Of a stretch of 64,000 bases of DNA, positions 13,701-23,781 are shown piece after piece. The notes beneath the pieces were generated by a model that was not told the DNA's origin, ran no database searches, and saw nothing but the letters and a program-made list of their open reading frames with translations. Numbering within the stretch: the stretch's first letter is position 1; every line of letters begins with the position of its first letter. This stretch comes from Phallusia mammillata (taxonomy: Eukaryota; Chordata; Ascidiacea; Phlebobranchia; Ascidiidae): assembly GCA_003260075.1 (NCBI GenBank), contig QLIY01000217.1, positions 86,416 through 150,415 on the forward strand, in the 5' to 3' direction. Position numbers and translations under genes: made by a program.

Positions 13701-16257
13701 AAATATTACCGAAAAATAAGTAAATACTGCCAAATAAATAAACATAACAAAATGCTATCTAACAACCAAAATACCTTTCATACAAAAGTTAATTTCTTTT
13801 ACAAAGGAGATGATTCAACCACAGTACAATCGCCATGGATAGCCAGTATACGTTCACACGATGGAAAACATGTTTGTGGTGCAACTCTTATATCCAACCA
13901 ACACCTTGTCACTTCGGCGCAATGCTTTGGAAAGTAAGTATTACAAGACATAGGATAATCGTCTCTTTAACATGTTTACTGCTTTTTGTATACATCAAAA
14001 AATTACCGCAGTCCGTCTGAGGGGGAGGTAATTTTAGTTGCTAGTTGCAAACTGATAGCAAAAAGCCTTTTTACGGTTTTGAAATAGCCGCTAATTCAGA
14101 AAGTTATAATCCAAGTAACTTAAGAAGCATCGAGCCTATAAGATGATAAACGGCAGACAGTACACACTGTTCCATTGTATCTCTCGTCAACGGCTGCGCT
14201 TATGAGACTTTGTAGGTCGAAACATTGTGCACTGTTGACAGCTTGGTAAACTAACGCAAGTTAGACTCCGCAAAGGGGTAGGATTATTATTTTATCTGCA
14301 GAAAAGCGTTAGAGAAACAAATTCCTCTGTAAAGTAGTCCACAAATTCCGTAGTAATTCATCATCAGGTGAACTACCGCCCTTAGGGCATTTTAACGACG
14401 TAAACAAGAAATTGCATACCACTAATTTTGCCCCGCAATTAAACCTCAGTCAAGGCAACAAACTAAAATCTTACATCCAAGTCATGAACCAATTGACGTG
14501 TGGCACGCCCGTAAGCTTGAATCATTAAGAATGGACTTGAACAATTGAAAACATTAAAGCCGTTCTTATAGTTAAAGCATCAATTATTAGTTAATCACAC
14601 TGTCCACAACTATAGACGTTCATTTATGTTGTTGGTGATTTCAAGTGCCCCAAAGAATTTGAGGGTGGGACAGGATGATGGTATAGCATTAAGAATAAGT
14701 TCATTCTGCGATGGCTTTGGGTGTAGACAGTAGGTCACAGAGATTCAGCCAATTAACATAGTCATTTGAGAAGTTGGGTGGCTCTCTCAGTTTACACCGT
14801 GCCAATGTAAGTGGATCTTGTGTGTGACATGTTTTTACAACTTTATCAGGTTTTTAAATTTTACTCTCATGCAACAACTTTGCTCAAAATTGATCTCGGT
14901 CGATTGATTGTAACAGTTTTTCTATAATTCTGAAAAATCATGAAACACTACTCAAGTGGTAACAAAAAATTGAAGGGTTGTTTGAAGACTATAATTTACC
15001 CTTTATAACAAGCATGGACCACTATTAAAAACAACAACCCTGTTTTGCAGCACACATAATCCGAATCCAGTTCTGTATTATGGATATTTGGGAAAATTCT
15101 ACACTAATGACGAAACCAACAACAAAGGTCAACTGAAGGTCACATTTGCTGACATTATCACTTTTCCTGATTTTGATTTCACAAAAAATTTTCATGACAT
15201 AGCCATTATAAAGGTATGCTTGTATTAAGTGTTGGAAAATGTGTCTTGATATGCAACTTTACAGCTAATTTGAAACAGCATTAGGCATTTTCAGTTCATT
15301 CAAATCGTAAATCTTAACTTTCAGATGTCAAGTCCAGTTATATATTCGAAATACATAAAACCAGCTTGTTTGCCAAAACAAGAAATACATCCTAATGCAG
15401 AAGGCTATGGTACAGTTACTGGGTTGATCAAAGGTAAAGTCTTTATATGGTATTCAAAAAGGACATCACTTTAGGGCTGTTTTTCTAACAGTGTCTTTTA
15501 AAACTTTACCAGATGGTGAAAAATCTGGAAAACTCCAACAGGTTAAAGTGAAAACAATCACCAACTTGCAATGCAAAAAATGGATAGGTGATGTTGGTTT
15601 AAGCACAGATGTCATCACTAAAGATGTGTTTTGTGCAAGTCAATTAAAAGAACAAGGAGATATATGCCTGGTAATATTCACACTTGAAAACATTTGTTCC
15701 TTAAGTATTAGTGTTTTCAAATAGCCAATTTTCATTTAAACCATACAAAGACATATATACTTGATTCATGTCCCAAACAATCACACTTTCTACAGCTTTC
15801 TACACAAATAAAATATAGCTGAATAATTTAGCTTAAACTAGTGCTGTGTTTTATATTTGCAAAAACTTTTGTTTGATGAAAACCAAAACACAATTAAAAT
15901 ACTATTAAAACTGCAGGGTATTAAACTGTTGTATAATACCTCTATAACACAACATTTATGCATTTTGTTTATCACACAGAGTAAAAATGGTGATCCACTT
16001 ACCATTGTGCAAGACCAAAGTCATGTACTCTCAGGAATTGTGTCATTTGGGTTCAAGTGCGGATGGCACCAGCGACCAGGAGGTTACACCAAGGTAACAC
16101 AATATTCAGTTCTAAATAACAGCAAATAGTAAACATATATTCATCCTGAACAACAGAAGAAATGACCTGTCTTTTGTTTACCATCTATTAAACAGTGTTA
16201 TTGTTTTTGTAGGTTGCAGAAAAAGTGGAATGGATAAACAGAATAATATCAAGCTAA
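4727..16257 (+). CDS. Secreted astacin metalloprotease with antistasin-like module, five ShK domains and a degenerate trypsin-like domain
   Basis: Twenty-three phase-consistent exons: 4727-4784, 5602-5727, 6674-6820, 7181-7338, 7727-7862, 8966-9104, 9226-9308, 9432-9507, 10446-10531, 10841-10913, 11679-11749, 11964-12069, 12142-12239, 12432-12525, 12877-13023, 13178-13278, 13614-13667, 13807-13933, 15051-15213, 15325-15433, 15492-15670, 15980-16093, 16213-16257; about 829 residues. Residues 1-19 form a signal peptide. Residues 21-50 are an antistasin-like cysteine module (GYMKDTNGCDIC). IIEDDI may be the aspartate-switch motif of an astacin propeptide. RSRQKR before the mature domain is furin-like. 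The zinc motif HEIMHALGFWHEQSRGDRD starts at 178 and the Met-turn SVMHY at 232, so the metalloprotease looks active. Five ShK domains with Thr/Pro linkers follow (about 300-560). The C-terminal trypsin fold lacks IVGG, has TSAQC for TAAHC and lacks GDSGG, so it should be catalytically dead; HDIAIIK keeps the Asp. It acts outside the cell. A split into two genes is possible but disfavoured by phase continuity and the absence of a new start. Confidence 0.88.
9655..10110. mobile_element. small palindromic element (17-bp perfect arms) interrupted by a hAT-like MITE
   Basis: Arms 9655-9671 and 10094-10110 are exact inverted copies (attgctcttccagcagt). The 9675-10041 element sits inside the left part; removing it and one target duplication leaves a palindrome of about 80 bases. 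A lone arm-like copy (ctgctggaagagcaatac) occurs near 63276-63293. Confidence 0.7.
9675..10041. mobile_element. hAT-like MITE with perfect 8-bp target duplication
   Basis: The ends are inverted repeats TAGTGATGGGAC and GTCCCATCACTA. The element is flanked by the identical 8-mer gcagtttt at 9667-9674 and 10042-10049. The interior is rich in permutations of TACTCGGTACTC. An 8-bp duplication and short TIRs are typical of the hAT superfamily. It lies in an intron of the astacin gene. The same family occurs at 44943-45088. Confidence 0.85.
10523..10722. repeat. tandem duplication joined by C10 (repeats an exon end)
   Basis: Copy 1 is 10523-10617, the C run 10619-10628 and copy 2 begins at 10629. 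The copies differ at a few bases. Copy 2 repeats the last 9 bases of ShK exon 10446-10531 and its splice donor, which would be a decoy donor. Confidence 0.9.
11013..11226. repeat. tandem duplication joined by a C12 run
   Basis: Copy 1 is 11013-11113, the C run 11114-11125 and copy 2 11126-11226. It is intronic in the astacin gene, with only a few mismatches between copies. Confidence 0.9.
12706..12816. repeat. tandem duplication joined by C10
   Basis: Copy 1 is about 12706-12753, the C run 12758-12767 and copy 2 12768-12816. It lies in the intron before exon 12877-13023. Confidence 0.85.
14100..14250. repeat. second copy of the GGTCGAAACATTGTG repeat
   Basis: It shares the core (taggtcgaaacattgtg followed by actgt) with 1041-1180. 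It lies in the 1.1-kb intron between the first two trypsin-like exons. Confidence 0.5.
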
Positions 16258-16377
16258 ACCCTAAAGGATTTAAATTTTTTATGTTTATTTGTGTCTTATT
16301 TAGTGCAACACTCCACCAGCAAGTTCCAAAATGAGTACTTCTTTATCATCTCGATTAAATTATTTGTAAATCTAAGG

Positions 16378-16383
16378 AATAAA
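16378..16383 (+). terminator. polyadenylation signal AATAAA
   Basis: AATAAA lies about 120 bases after the TAA stop of the astacin gene and is the first canonical signal there. Confidence 0.55.
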
Positions 16384-17540
16384 TAGTAATTAGGGTAAAA
16401 TTGCATTTAAACTTGTAGTAGTCATTTTTATGAATATGACGTTTGTACAAAAAATGTTTAATGTGTTTATTTTTATACTGTGTTGTTGCTTTATGAAAGC
16501 ATATTGTGTTTGCAAACTAAAACCTATCGTTTACATTGCATACTGCGTCTTTAAATTATTATTCAAGCAGATATTTAACGAGAACGTCTACAATATCTTT
16601 AAAACGGAAATACTAGAGTATTAATAAAATCTCACATTTTATCATTTTAAAGCAGACATGCCTCATATTTAGTTGACTGTTCCCTATATTACTCGAATGA
16701 ATTTGATTCCAACAGAAGTATATCACTTCACTTACAGTGTGTGATTCTTATTCTACATCAAAGAACAAAATTTGTTTAGTGTTTTCTGGTGAAGTGGTGA
16801 ATTTTAACAAATGTTTCAAACACACTCAACAAACATTTCAATTACCTTCAAGATTGACTAGTCACTAATTATAGTTTGCAACAATTCCGTATTTTTAAGC
16901 TGACAGTCGACAGTCACAGATGTTTCGGTTGGCGCTGCCGCTGCGAAAACTTGAAATACACGCGAAAATACCCTGTGTTATTCAACATTGCATAGAGACA
17001 AAAATATGTTTACAAATATTGGCGTTTAAGTTGTTGATAAATACAGAAGATAAAATAAACCAATCAAAAACAAAAAAATAAAAACATTACCATTCCAACA
17101 CTTTGTTTCCAAGTATTACATGTAGCATTTCCTGGGATTTCCTACTAAAAATGGCGTTTTCTTTCAACTATAGGCGTATAAGCTACAATATTTGTGTACA
17201 AAACTGGACTAATTACCGCCCTCAGAGAGATATGTTTGCATTATTTCAGGAAGTTTTCAGAAAACAAATTACAACAACATGTTTTCGGTGAAGCTCATGT
17301 GATATATCAGATTTGTTTTCAAATACATGTCTGCAAATAAACCAAGTCTGTGCAACACTTAATTATGCCATAGCACACTGTCGCCACTCAGTTAAGAAGT
17401 CTTGTTATCCAAAACGTCAAATCTGTAGTAATACGATGATTAAAATGTCAAACACGCTACATTTCGAAATCGTTGTGTAAGGTTGGTTTGACCAAGCCAT
17501 ATTTTCACGAAAAGCCGATTGTGTTACCTCAAGTCATCTT
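16384..17540. other. intergenic region, no gene recognised
   Basis: This AT-rich sequence between the astacin and lectin genes has only short open frames and no family match. A TA-rich segment (tatttaa near 17560) lies just before the lectin start and may serve as a weak TATA element. Confidence 0.45.
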
Positions 17541-17605
17541 CGCTAGTCTATACAATCCCTATTTAAGCAACGTACAGGCAGTTGTTAATTTAATGTCTAG
17601 TCAGG

Positions 17606-18642
17606 ATGCCTCTGTATGTGTTATTCAAACTAGTTCTCCTCTTGGCAGTAGTAAGCAAGTCCTACAGTCACCTGGACCGCCAAGAGAACTATTTAGTTTG
17701 CCGGCCGCTTGACACCTTGTTTAAGCAACAGTCTTCATGCTCTTCTTCTAACCAATCAACCATAAGGGGTCCTCCAGGTCGGTCTGGAAAGCGAGGACCA
17801 CAGGGTTTAAAAGGAGCTACTGGTCCAGCTGGCCCTCCTGGTCCTCAGCCGTTGGTGAATTGGACCAGAATTGAACATCATATCCAGGAATTAGTACACG
17901 GTATGACATAGATCGAGGCAAACAATTAAAACAGTTAACTTTATTGTATATTTACAACTGCAATAAAGTTGTGACAATAAAACCTTAGAAAATGTTTTTG
18001 TTGGCAGGAAAACAAGTATGTACAGGAGTCGTATACAGAAGCCATTGCTACTGGCTACCGTGGCTTGTTGCAACAACCAGTAACGGTGGAAAGTCGGCAG
18101 CTGCGAATGTATGTGCTTCTTACGGAGCCACGTTGGTTGACATAGAATCTTCTGAAATGTACGACCTCCTTTACAAATATATAAAGAAAGCTTGGATAAA
18201 GTACGTTGATCAACCGACATTCGATTATGCTGACGTGTGGCTGGCATCTTCCTACAAGGTAGGCTACATTTGGAACACATTACAACACTATCCCATATAC
18301 CCCGTTGAATTTTTTTTTGTAAAATCTATTTTTGAAAAGAAGACATTCTTGTTTATGAAAAAATCTCAATTCGCAAACTTCAAACATCACCCACAACAAA
18401 TAAGATTCAATTGCAGATTAGATTTATAATAATTGAATATTATCGATATTTATTTATAGAGCGGAAATGCTGTGAGTTCTAAAGGTGGAGACGTTTATCT
18501 ACGATGGTATAGTGGTTATCCTTCGAGTGGCACTGGTATGGCATGGATTGTGTCAACCAGATCTACACGAGTTGCCCCTAATATCGGGATGTACACGATA
18601 GGCGAGAACCATGCACGTACTGTGCCGTTCTGTCGGTTGTAA
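17606..18642 (+). CDS. Secreted collagen-stem C-type lectin (collectin-like)
   Basis: Three exons, 17606-17900, 18008-18258 and 18460-18642, join in phases 1 and 0 to give 242 residues. The first 21 residues are a signal peptide (VLFKLVLLLAVV core). Next comes a cysteine-containing segment that could link chains, about nine Gly-X-Y triplets (GPPGRSGKRGPQGLKG and on), a short neck, and a C-type lectin fold from about residue 100 (CTGVVYRSHCYWL, VCASYGATLVDIES, closing VPFCRL). The fold keeps the N-terminal hairpin pair and the C1-C4 pair but lacks the usual C2-C3 pair, and no EPN, QPD or WND calcium/sugar motif is visible. Ligand binding is therefore likely atypical. Collectin architecture suggests an oligomeric soluble recognition protein of the body fluid; the innate-immune role is inference. 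Confidence 0.9.
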
Positions 18643-18856
18643 AAGTTTTAGGAATTTAAAAAATGTTAAAACGATTTTAACATTTGCAAAATTCAAATGG
18701 ACATTTTTATAATCGTCAGATATTTTTGTTCTTTTGTTTGTGTGTAAGTTTAAAAATAATGCTGATAACATTTCCTTGACTGTAAAGCAATAGTGGCATA
18801 ACGGTGTCGCATACGTACCAAATGTCAAAAACTCGAGCCTACCGTTCATTCTAACC

Positions 18857-19180
18857 CAGGGGTTCCCAAACTTCTGTGGCCCAAATGTCTATTTAATAGC
18901 GATTCGTGGTCCACCATGTGCTGTAAATTTGGGCACAAACAAAAACAATAACTCAAAAACAGGCGAAATGGTTTCTAGCAATTTATTTTTAATGAGATAC
19001 ATGCTCCTGAAATTTGGTTACAAGATTCGGAATTCTTTGCAAAAAATACGTTTTTCAAAACAGACCGCGCATAATATCTACAGTATAACAAAACAGTAGA
19101 ATCTGTTCAAATGACTCTGTGGCCCATTGAAAATGTCTTGGGGGCCTACTGGGCCATGGCCCACAGTTTGGGAACCACTG
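18857..19180. mobile_element. hAT-like MITE in the lectin 3' region
   Basis: The ends CAGGGGTTCCCAAACTTCTGTGGCC and GGCCCACAGTTTGGGAACCACTG are inverted repeats. The flanks ttctaacc (18849-18856) and tcctaacc (19181-19188) match at 7 of 8 bases, as an 8-bp hAT duplication would. It has no transposase. It lies between the lectin stop and the first AATAAA (19225), so it probably sits in the 3' UTR. Confidence 0.85.
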
Positions 19181-19224
19181 TCCTAACCGAACCTGTAGCT
19201 ATTGCTTTGCGTACTGTACATTTA

Positions 19225-19230
19225 AATAAA
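19225..19230 (+). terminator. polyadenylation signal AATAAA after the MITE
   Basis: This is the first canonical AATAAA downstream of the lectin stop, beyond the inserted hAT element. Using it would place the element in the mRNA. Confidence 0.4.
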
Positions 19231-19347
19231 CCAATCGGAATCATATTTCGACAAATTTGACAACAATGTACTTAGCGACAGCAGCTACATTACAAAACTA
19301 CGATACATTCCTACTGCAATTGGTCGTACAAAAAACGTTGTATTCCG

Positions 19348-19920
19348 TCAGAAAATAAATAGAAACGAGACATGCAGCCACGTGGCATTTAGTGGTAGTG
19401 TATCGACGACGAGATGTCGCCATTGCGCGAGCGCGCGCTCTTGTACGCCAAACGCAAAACCGTCGCCACAACTAGACATCGTCCCCGCACGACCGTCTAG
19501 CGGTCCGATCGTTTGCGACGTCATCGGTCGAGACGACTTAGCACCGAAGCACAAGTCGCGACCAAGGACGCCCATCAAACGGAAGAGTTTCTCGACGTCC
19601 GGCCTTGGTTTGAGCGCTGAACATCGTGGAAGCATCGACTGGACGTCATAGACCACCTACTAGCGCGACACTTTGTGTTTGTGGACTCACCGCACACACT
19701 CAAAAATGCGATTTAGCCTGGAAAAGGTATCGACTTCCAGCAACCTCGGGCTCATCTTTCCCTAGAGAAGGAGTGGGAGGAGTAAGACGAGCGACGTAAC
19801 TGGTCGAATCGAGCGTCTTGTGATGTAACTGCTTATCGATTGTGGGTTTCCACTTGGCAGCTTCCCACATCGAGACAAGCACCAGACCCATCCGTTGCCA
19901 CACCTGTACGTCGCTCACGT
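19348..19920. other. GC-rich, CpG-rich island with overlapping small ORFs
   Basis: Against an AT-rich background this stretch is strikingly rich in CG and in runs such as gcgcgagcgcgcgctc. Open frames of 102 residues (minus, 19348-19656), 89 residues (plus, 19382-19651) and 72 residues (minus, 19700-19918) overlap. None resembles a known family and no splice structure was found. It could be an unmethylated island, an eroded element or a transferred segment. Confidence 0.45.
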
Positions 19921-20516
19921 AACCATTAACTATTCGACCATGTCAAACGTTGTGACCACGTGATTGCAACTTCTGACTTTAAAAACGGATCATTCCGCAA
20001 CTAAAAATAAGCCTTTCTGTATTTATATTTACAGTATAAACATGTATTGAATAAATCTTAGTGAATTAGTTAGAGGATCTTTCCCACAAATAGTTGGCAT
20101 AGTATGTCGACGATTTTCTGTAAGAATAATTGACAAAGCAATAGTGCTTTCCAATCAGAATCAGCCAAAAAATAGTGTTTAACGATATAAATATTTCACC
20201 CATAATCATCAGTCTGCGAAACAACGAGTGTAAAGGTAATTGATTCTGGAAAATCATCCCAATTCTTTTGGAATTCTTCTAACGATTATTACCACCTCCT
20301 ATAATATGTACCACCACAAATATTATTTATGTTATCGTAGTAACATACATATTCAGTCCAAATCATTAGAAAGTTATTCTGTCAAACGACTAACTATATT
20401 TGCAATATATGCTTTCATTTTTTCTTTGCCACGACTTTACTGACGTGCACGCTTTGTATGGAAAAGCAGCTTTTATTTCAACCAACGTAAGCCAAACAAC
20501 GGAGCGACTCACTTAC

Positions 20517-20528
20517 GCCCCCTGGTGG
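20517..20528 (-). promoter_or_regulatory. CTCF-like motif
   Basis: The reverse complement reads CCACCAGGGGGC, a full match to the core of the metazoan CTCF consensus. It is non-coding. Whether this species uses CTCF in this way is not shown by the sequence. Confidence 0.35.
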
Positions 20529-21067
20529 TGTTACTGAAGAAAACTGAGCGCCGTATTCACAAGCGGAAAAAAGGGCGGTGCAACAAAATAGCGGTAAAAC
20601 TAGCAGGCGAAACAAAAAAGTCTGTAACAAACCAAATGCGGTAACAGTGGTATTATAACTGGAAACTAGAAAATATATGCAATAAACGTCGGAAACACAA
20701 AAAGCACCGAACGCAGGGAATAACATGTGGCGAAATATGGACGGTTAGTCACACTCAAATATACACATATACACGTAATGGTCCCTTTTAAGGTAAATAC
20801 ATTTTAGAGGGAACGAAGGGTGTTATGGAAAAATTTCAACGTAAAAATACAGGCATATTTTCTTTGAATGCGTTCAATACAGCACACGCTGGCTGTTTGC
20901 ATGGCACAGTGCGATAACGGATCTGGCGTCAAATCAAACGGAAAAAGGCAAATCACTAAAATGGCATTTTTATGTTGTAGTTTTTAGGTTAACCGAAGAC
21001 GGCTGACGAGCGGCGGTCACTTGATGGCGTGAAAGAGCAATGCTTTGCATGTGATGAATAATAAAAA

Positions 21068-21565
21068 ATGGTAAGATTTAATGTGGCGTTCTCTTTGGGT
21101 TTCCTAAAACTGTTCCGGTTTCGTGGTGTACTACCGAGGATCAATATGAGTGACGTCATGTGTTCGATGACGTCAAAATTAATGACGTCACCTATTGTGC
21201 CACGGGAAAACGAAACATCGGCGACGGAACAAAACTGTGACGATTGGGGCGACAGGTGCGTGACGTCACACACCGGCGTTTTACACGTTGCTAAGCGACG
21301 AGACGATGACGTAACGCGACAGGCAGCGGAACTCTTGGTTTCGTTTGGCCGAAGAAACTTCAAGAACAACTGTTTTCGATACTGTTGCGTGAAATTTGCA
21401 AAAATCAGAGCGTGGGAAACTGAACACGAAACAACTTCCGCGTCCACGAAGAAGGCGTGGGAAAAAATGTTACATAGTACAACACAGGCAGAAATGGGGA
21501 CAAAAACAGGGATACTGCAACTCAACAATGAAATATTTGAAGAAACAAAACTTAAACTGCATTAA
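21068..21565 (+). CDS. uncertain single-exon ORF, 165 residues
   Basis: This open frame starts MVRFNVAFSLGFLKLF and ends with a basic, charged tail (EIFEETKLKLH). A 179-residue frame covers the same bases on the minus strand (20989-21528), so at most one can be coding. The plus frame has more balanced polar composition, but no family, signal peptide or clear membrane segment is seen. Repeated TGACGTCA sites lie inside it, which may mean that the region is regulatory and the frame is chance. Confidence 0.2.
   Translation: MVRFNVAFSLGFLKLFRFRGVLPRINMSDVMCSMTSKLMTSPIVPRENETSATEQNCDDWGDRCVTSHTGVLHVAKRRDDDVTRQAAELLVSFGRRNFKNNCFRYCCVKFAKIRAWETEHETTSASTKKAWEKMLHSTTQAEMGTKTGILQLNNEIFEETKLKLH
21151..21314. 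promoter_or_regulatory. cluster of CRE/ATF sites
   Basis: Perfect TGACGTCA palindromes occur at 21151, 21168, 21183 and 21261, with a near match TGACGTAA at 21307. Four exact 8-mers in 118 bases is far above chance. CREB/ATF-family factors bind this sequence. A target gene is not obvious. Confidence 0.5.
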
Positions 21566-21674
21566 CATGGAAAAGCATGGCTCTCACGAAAGCTTGAACT
21601 TTCGCGTCAAATATTCATCACTGGATGCTTGTGACGAAACAATACAGCCTGTTACGCATCATTAGGTCCTTTGG

Positions 21675-21785
21675 AGGATTGCCCGGCGGTGGTGAGTGTA
21701 TCTGTAGTGACGCTGCGAGTCATGGTGAAGCCCTGAAAGTACAAAGATTCGGGGTTCAAATCCCAGCTCGGCTGCTGTTTTTACT
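21675..21785 (+). repeat. tRNA-like repeat head (possible SINE)
   Basis: It contains a B-box-like ggttcaaatccc and a following T-run (ctgttttt). No proper cloverleaf folds, so a tRNA-derived repeat fragment is more likely than a tRNA gene. Confidence 0.35.
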
Positions 21786-21985
21786 AGACACTTACTATGG
21801 CATTTTCAGTCGGGCCTTTTGGTTTTCGCACTACTTGAACTGTTGGACCTGTTGTTTGGTCGCATGTACTGCGGAGTCTTAGTCTTTCCGGGCGCTGCTG
21901 TTTGGGAAGAGCATCAGCTAATCTTACCCGAGAGGCTGAGAATTTGCCTGTGAAAATACCGTAATATTATTTGCTCGTTGATTTC

Positions 21986-22442
21986 GTGATTAATTTTTTG
22001 TAAGTCAGGGATATCCGAAACTTTAAAACGGCCGGCTAAATTGATGAAATTTTGAAGGTTAGGGGTAGGAGTTTGGATACGTTGCAATATTCCGTTGTGA
22101 TTCGGGTGTTCAATTAACCTAAAGGGTTCTGGATTCTATTTTTTACGTATGATTTCAGCTTTGCAATGCGACAAATAGACCCTGCACGAGATCTCTGTTC
22201 TAGATGGACCCCCCCCCCCCGTGATTAATTTTTTGTAAGTCAGGGATATCCGAAACTTTAAAACGGCTGGCTAAATTGATGAAATTTTAAACGTTAGGGG
22301 TAGGAGCTTGGATACGTTGCAATATTCCGTTGTGATTCGGGTGTTCAATTAACCTAAAGGGTTATGGATTCCATGTTTTACGTATGATTTCAGCTTTGCA
22401 ATGCGACGCATAGACCTTGCACGAGATCTCTGTTCTAGATGG
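21986..22442. repeat. tandem duplication joined by a C12 run
   Basis: Copy 1 is 21986-22208, the C run 22209-22220 and copy 2 22221-22442. The copies differ by scattered substitutions. It lies downstream of CSDE1. Confidence 0.9.
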
Positions 22443-22446
22443 AAAA

Positions 22447-23032
22447 ACAGCGTTAAGAAATAGCTCAATGGTCCTTTCGTGTAAAACACATCTCCTTACT
22501 GATGTGGATTGTTGTGTGAAATGTAATTCAGATAAGAGTTTCTAGTGCAGAAACCTTTGCAAAAGTAAATGAAATATACTTTTCGAATTAATTAAGTTGA
22601 TTTAACCGATTTGGTACAATGTTGGCAATTTTCCAACCAGTATTACATAAACCTTAGTATAATATAAAGGTCATTTACTTACATATATTTCGTCTGCAGC
22701 AAAACTAACAAAGCCCCCCCCCCACAGCGTTAAGAAATAGCTCAATGGTCCTTTCGTGTAAAACACATCTCTTTATTGATGTGGATTGTTGTGAATTAAA
22801 TTTGGTTAAATCTTGTGTTTAACTGGTTGATGTAATTCAGATAAGAGTTTCCGGTGCAGAAAAATAAACGAAGAAATGTAACCTTTGCAAAGGTAAATGA
22901 AAGATACTTTTCGAATTAATTAAGTTGATTTAACCGATTTGGTACTGGCAATTTTCCTACCAGTATTACATAAACCTTAATATAAAGGTCATTTACTTAC
23001 ATACATTTCGTCTGCAGGCAAATACTAACAAA
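22447..23032. repeat. tandem duplication joined by C10
   Basis: Copy 1 is 22447-22713, the C run 22714-22723 and copy 2 22724-23032. Copy 2 carries two insertions (about 22793-22830 and 22860-22878), as expected for two alleles. It directly abuts the previous duplication. Confidence 0.9.
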
Positions 23033-23134
23033 GTATTGATCAGATACAAACTAATAACAAAAAAGAGCTCAGAAAAAATGTCACCATTTTTAAAAGAAGG
23101 ACCACAAAAATGCCGAGACAATTAGGTTGATTTA

Positions 23135-23739
23135 CTAAATCTGTGTAAATATAGGATTTATAAACCGACCACTTCGCTGGTTATAGATGACTGAAAATTC
23201 AACAGTCGCTCCAGCATTGATAGTTTGTGTTGTGTCACGAACTTCAGACATGTGAAAGAAAAGTTTCCCGCTTCCACCGTCGCTTCCTTTCACTTCATAG
23301 TTAATAAATCCAAACTGACAAATAATATGGAAAATTCAGTTAATGAAGTTCTGCCATAACAGACAGAATTTTCGTACACATTTCTCATAAAAACTTAATG
23401 TAAAAAAAATATTTCATGATTTTCAAATCAGGGTGATTTTTAATTAGAAAGTAGCACATTGAAATTTGATAAATGGTTCTGCATTTTGGTAAAAAAATGA
23501 CCATCCTAAAAATGTCACATTTTACTGCCTATAGGCTACTTTAGTCGACTTTTTATTTATTTAATTACAAGAGACGAGTCCGGTCAATCGAATAACCAGT
23601 TTGCATTTTCGAAGATTTTAATAATTAACCGATTTATGCGATTAACCGAATTCGCCTGTACACGTATAACCATACATGTGACCGCATATACAACCAACTT
23701 ACGTCTCCTCTTACGCTGTCCACGGTGGCTCTCACAGTT

Positions 23740-23781
<42 letters not shown>

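Noticed and set aside
20989..21528. 179-residue minus-strand frame
   Set aside because: It overlaps a plus-strand frame of similar length. It has low-complexity Ser/Phe/Cys content and no recognisable domain.
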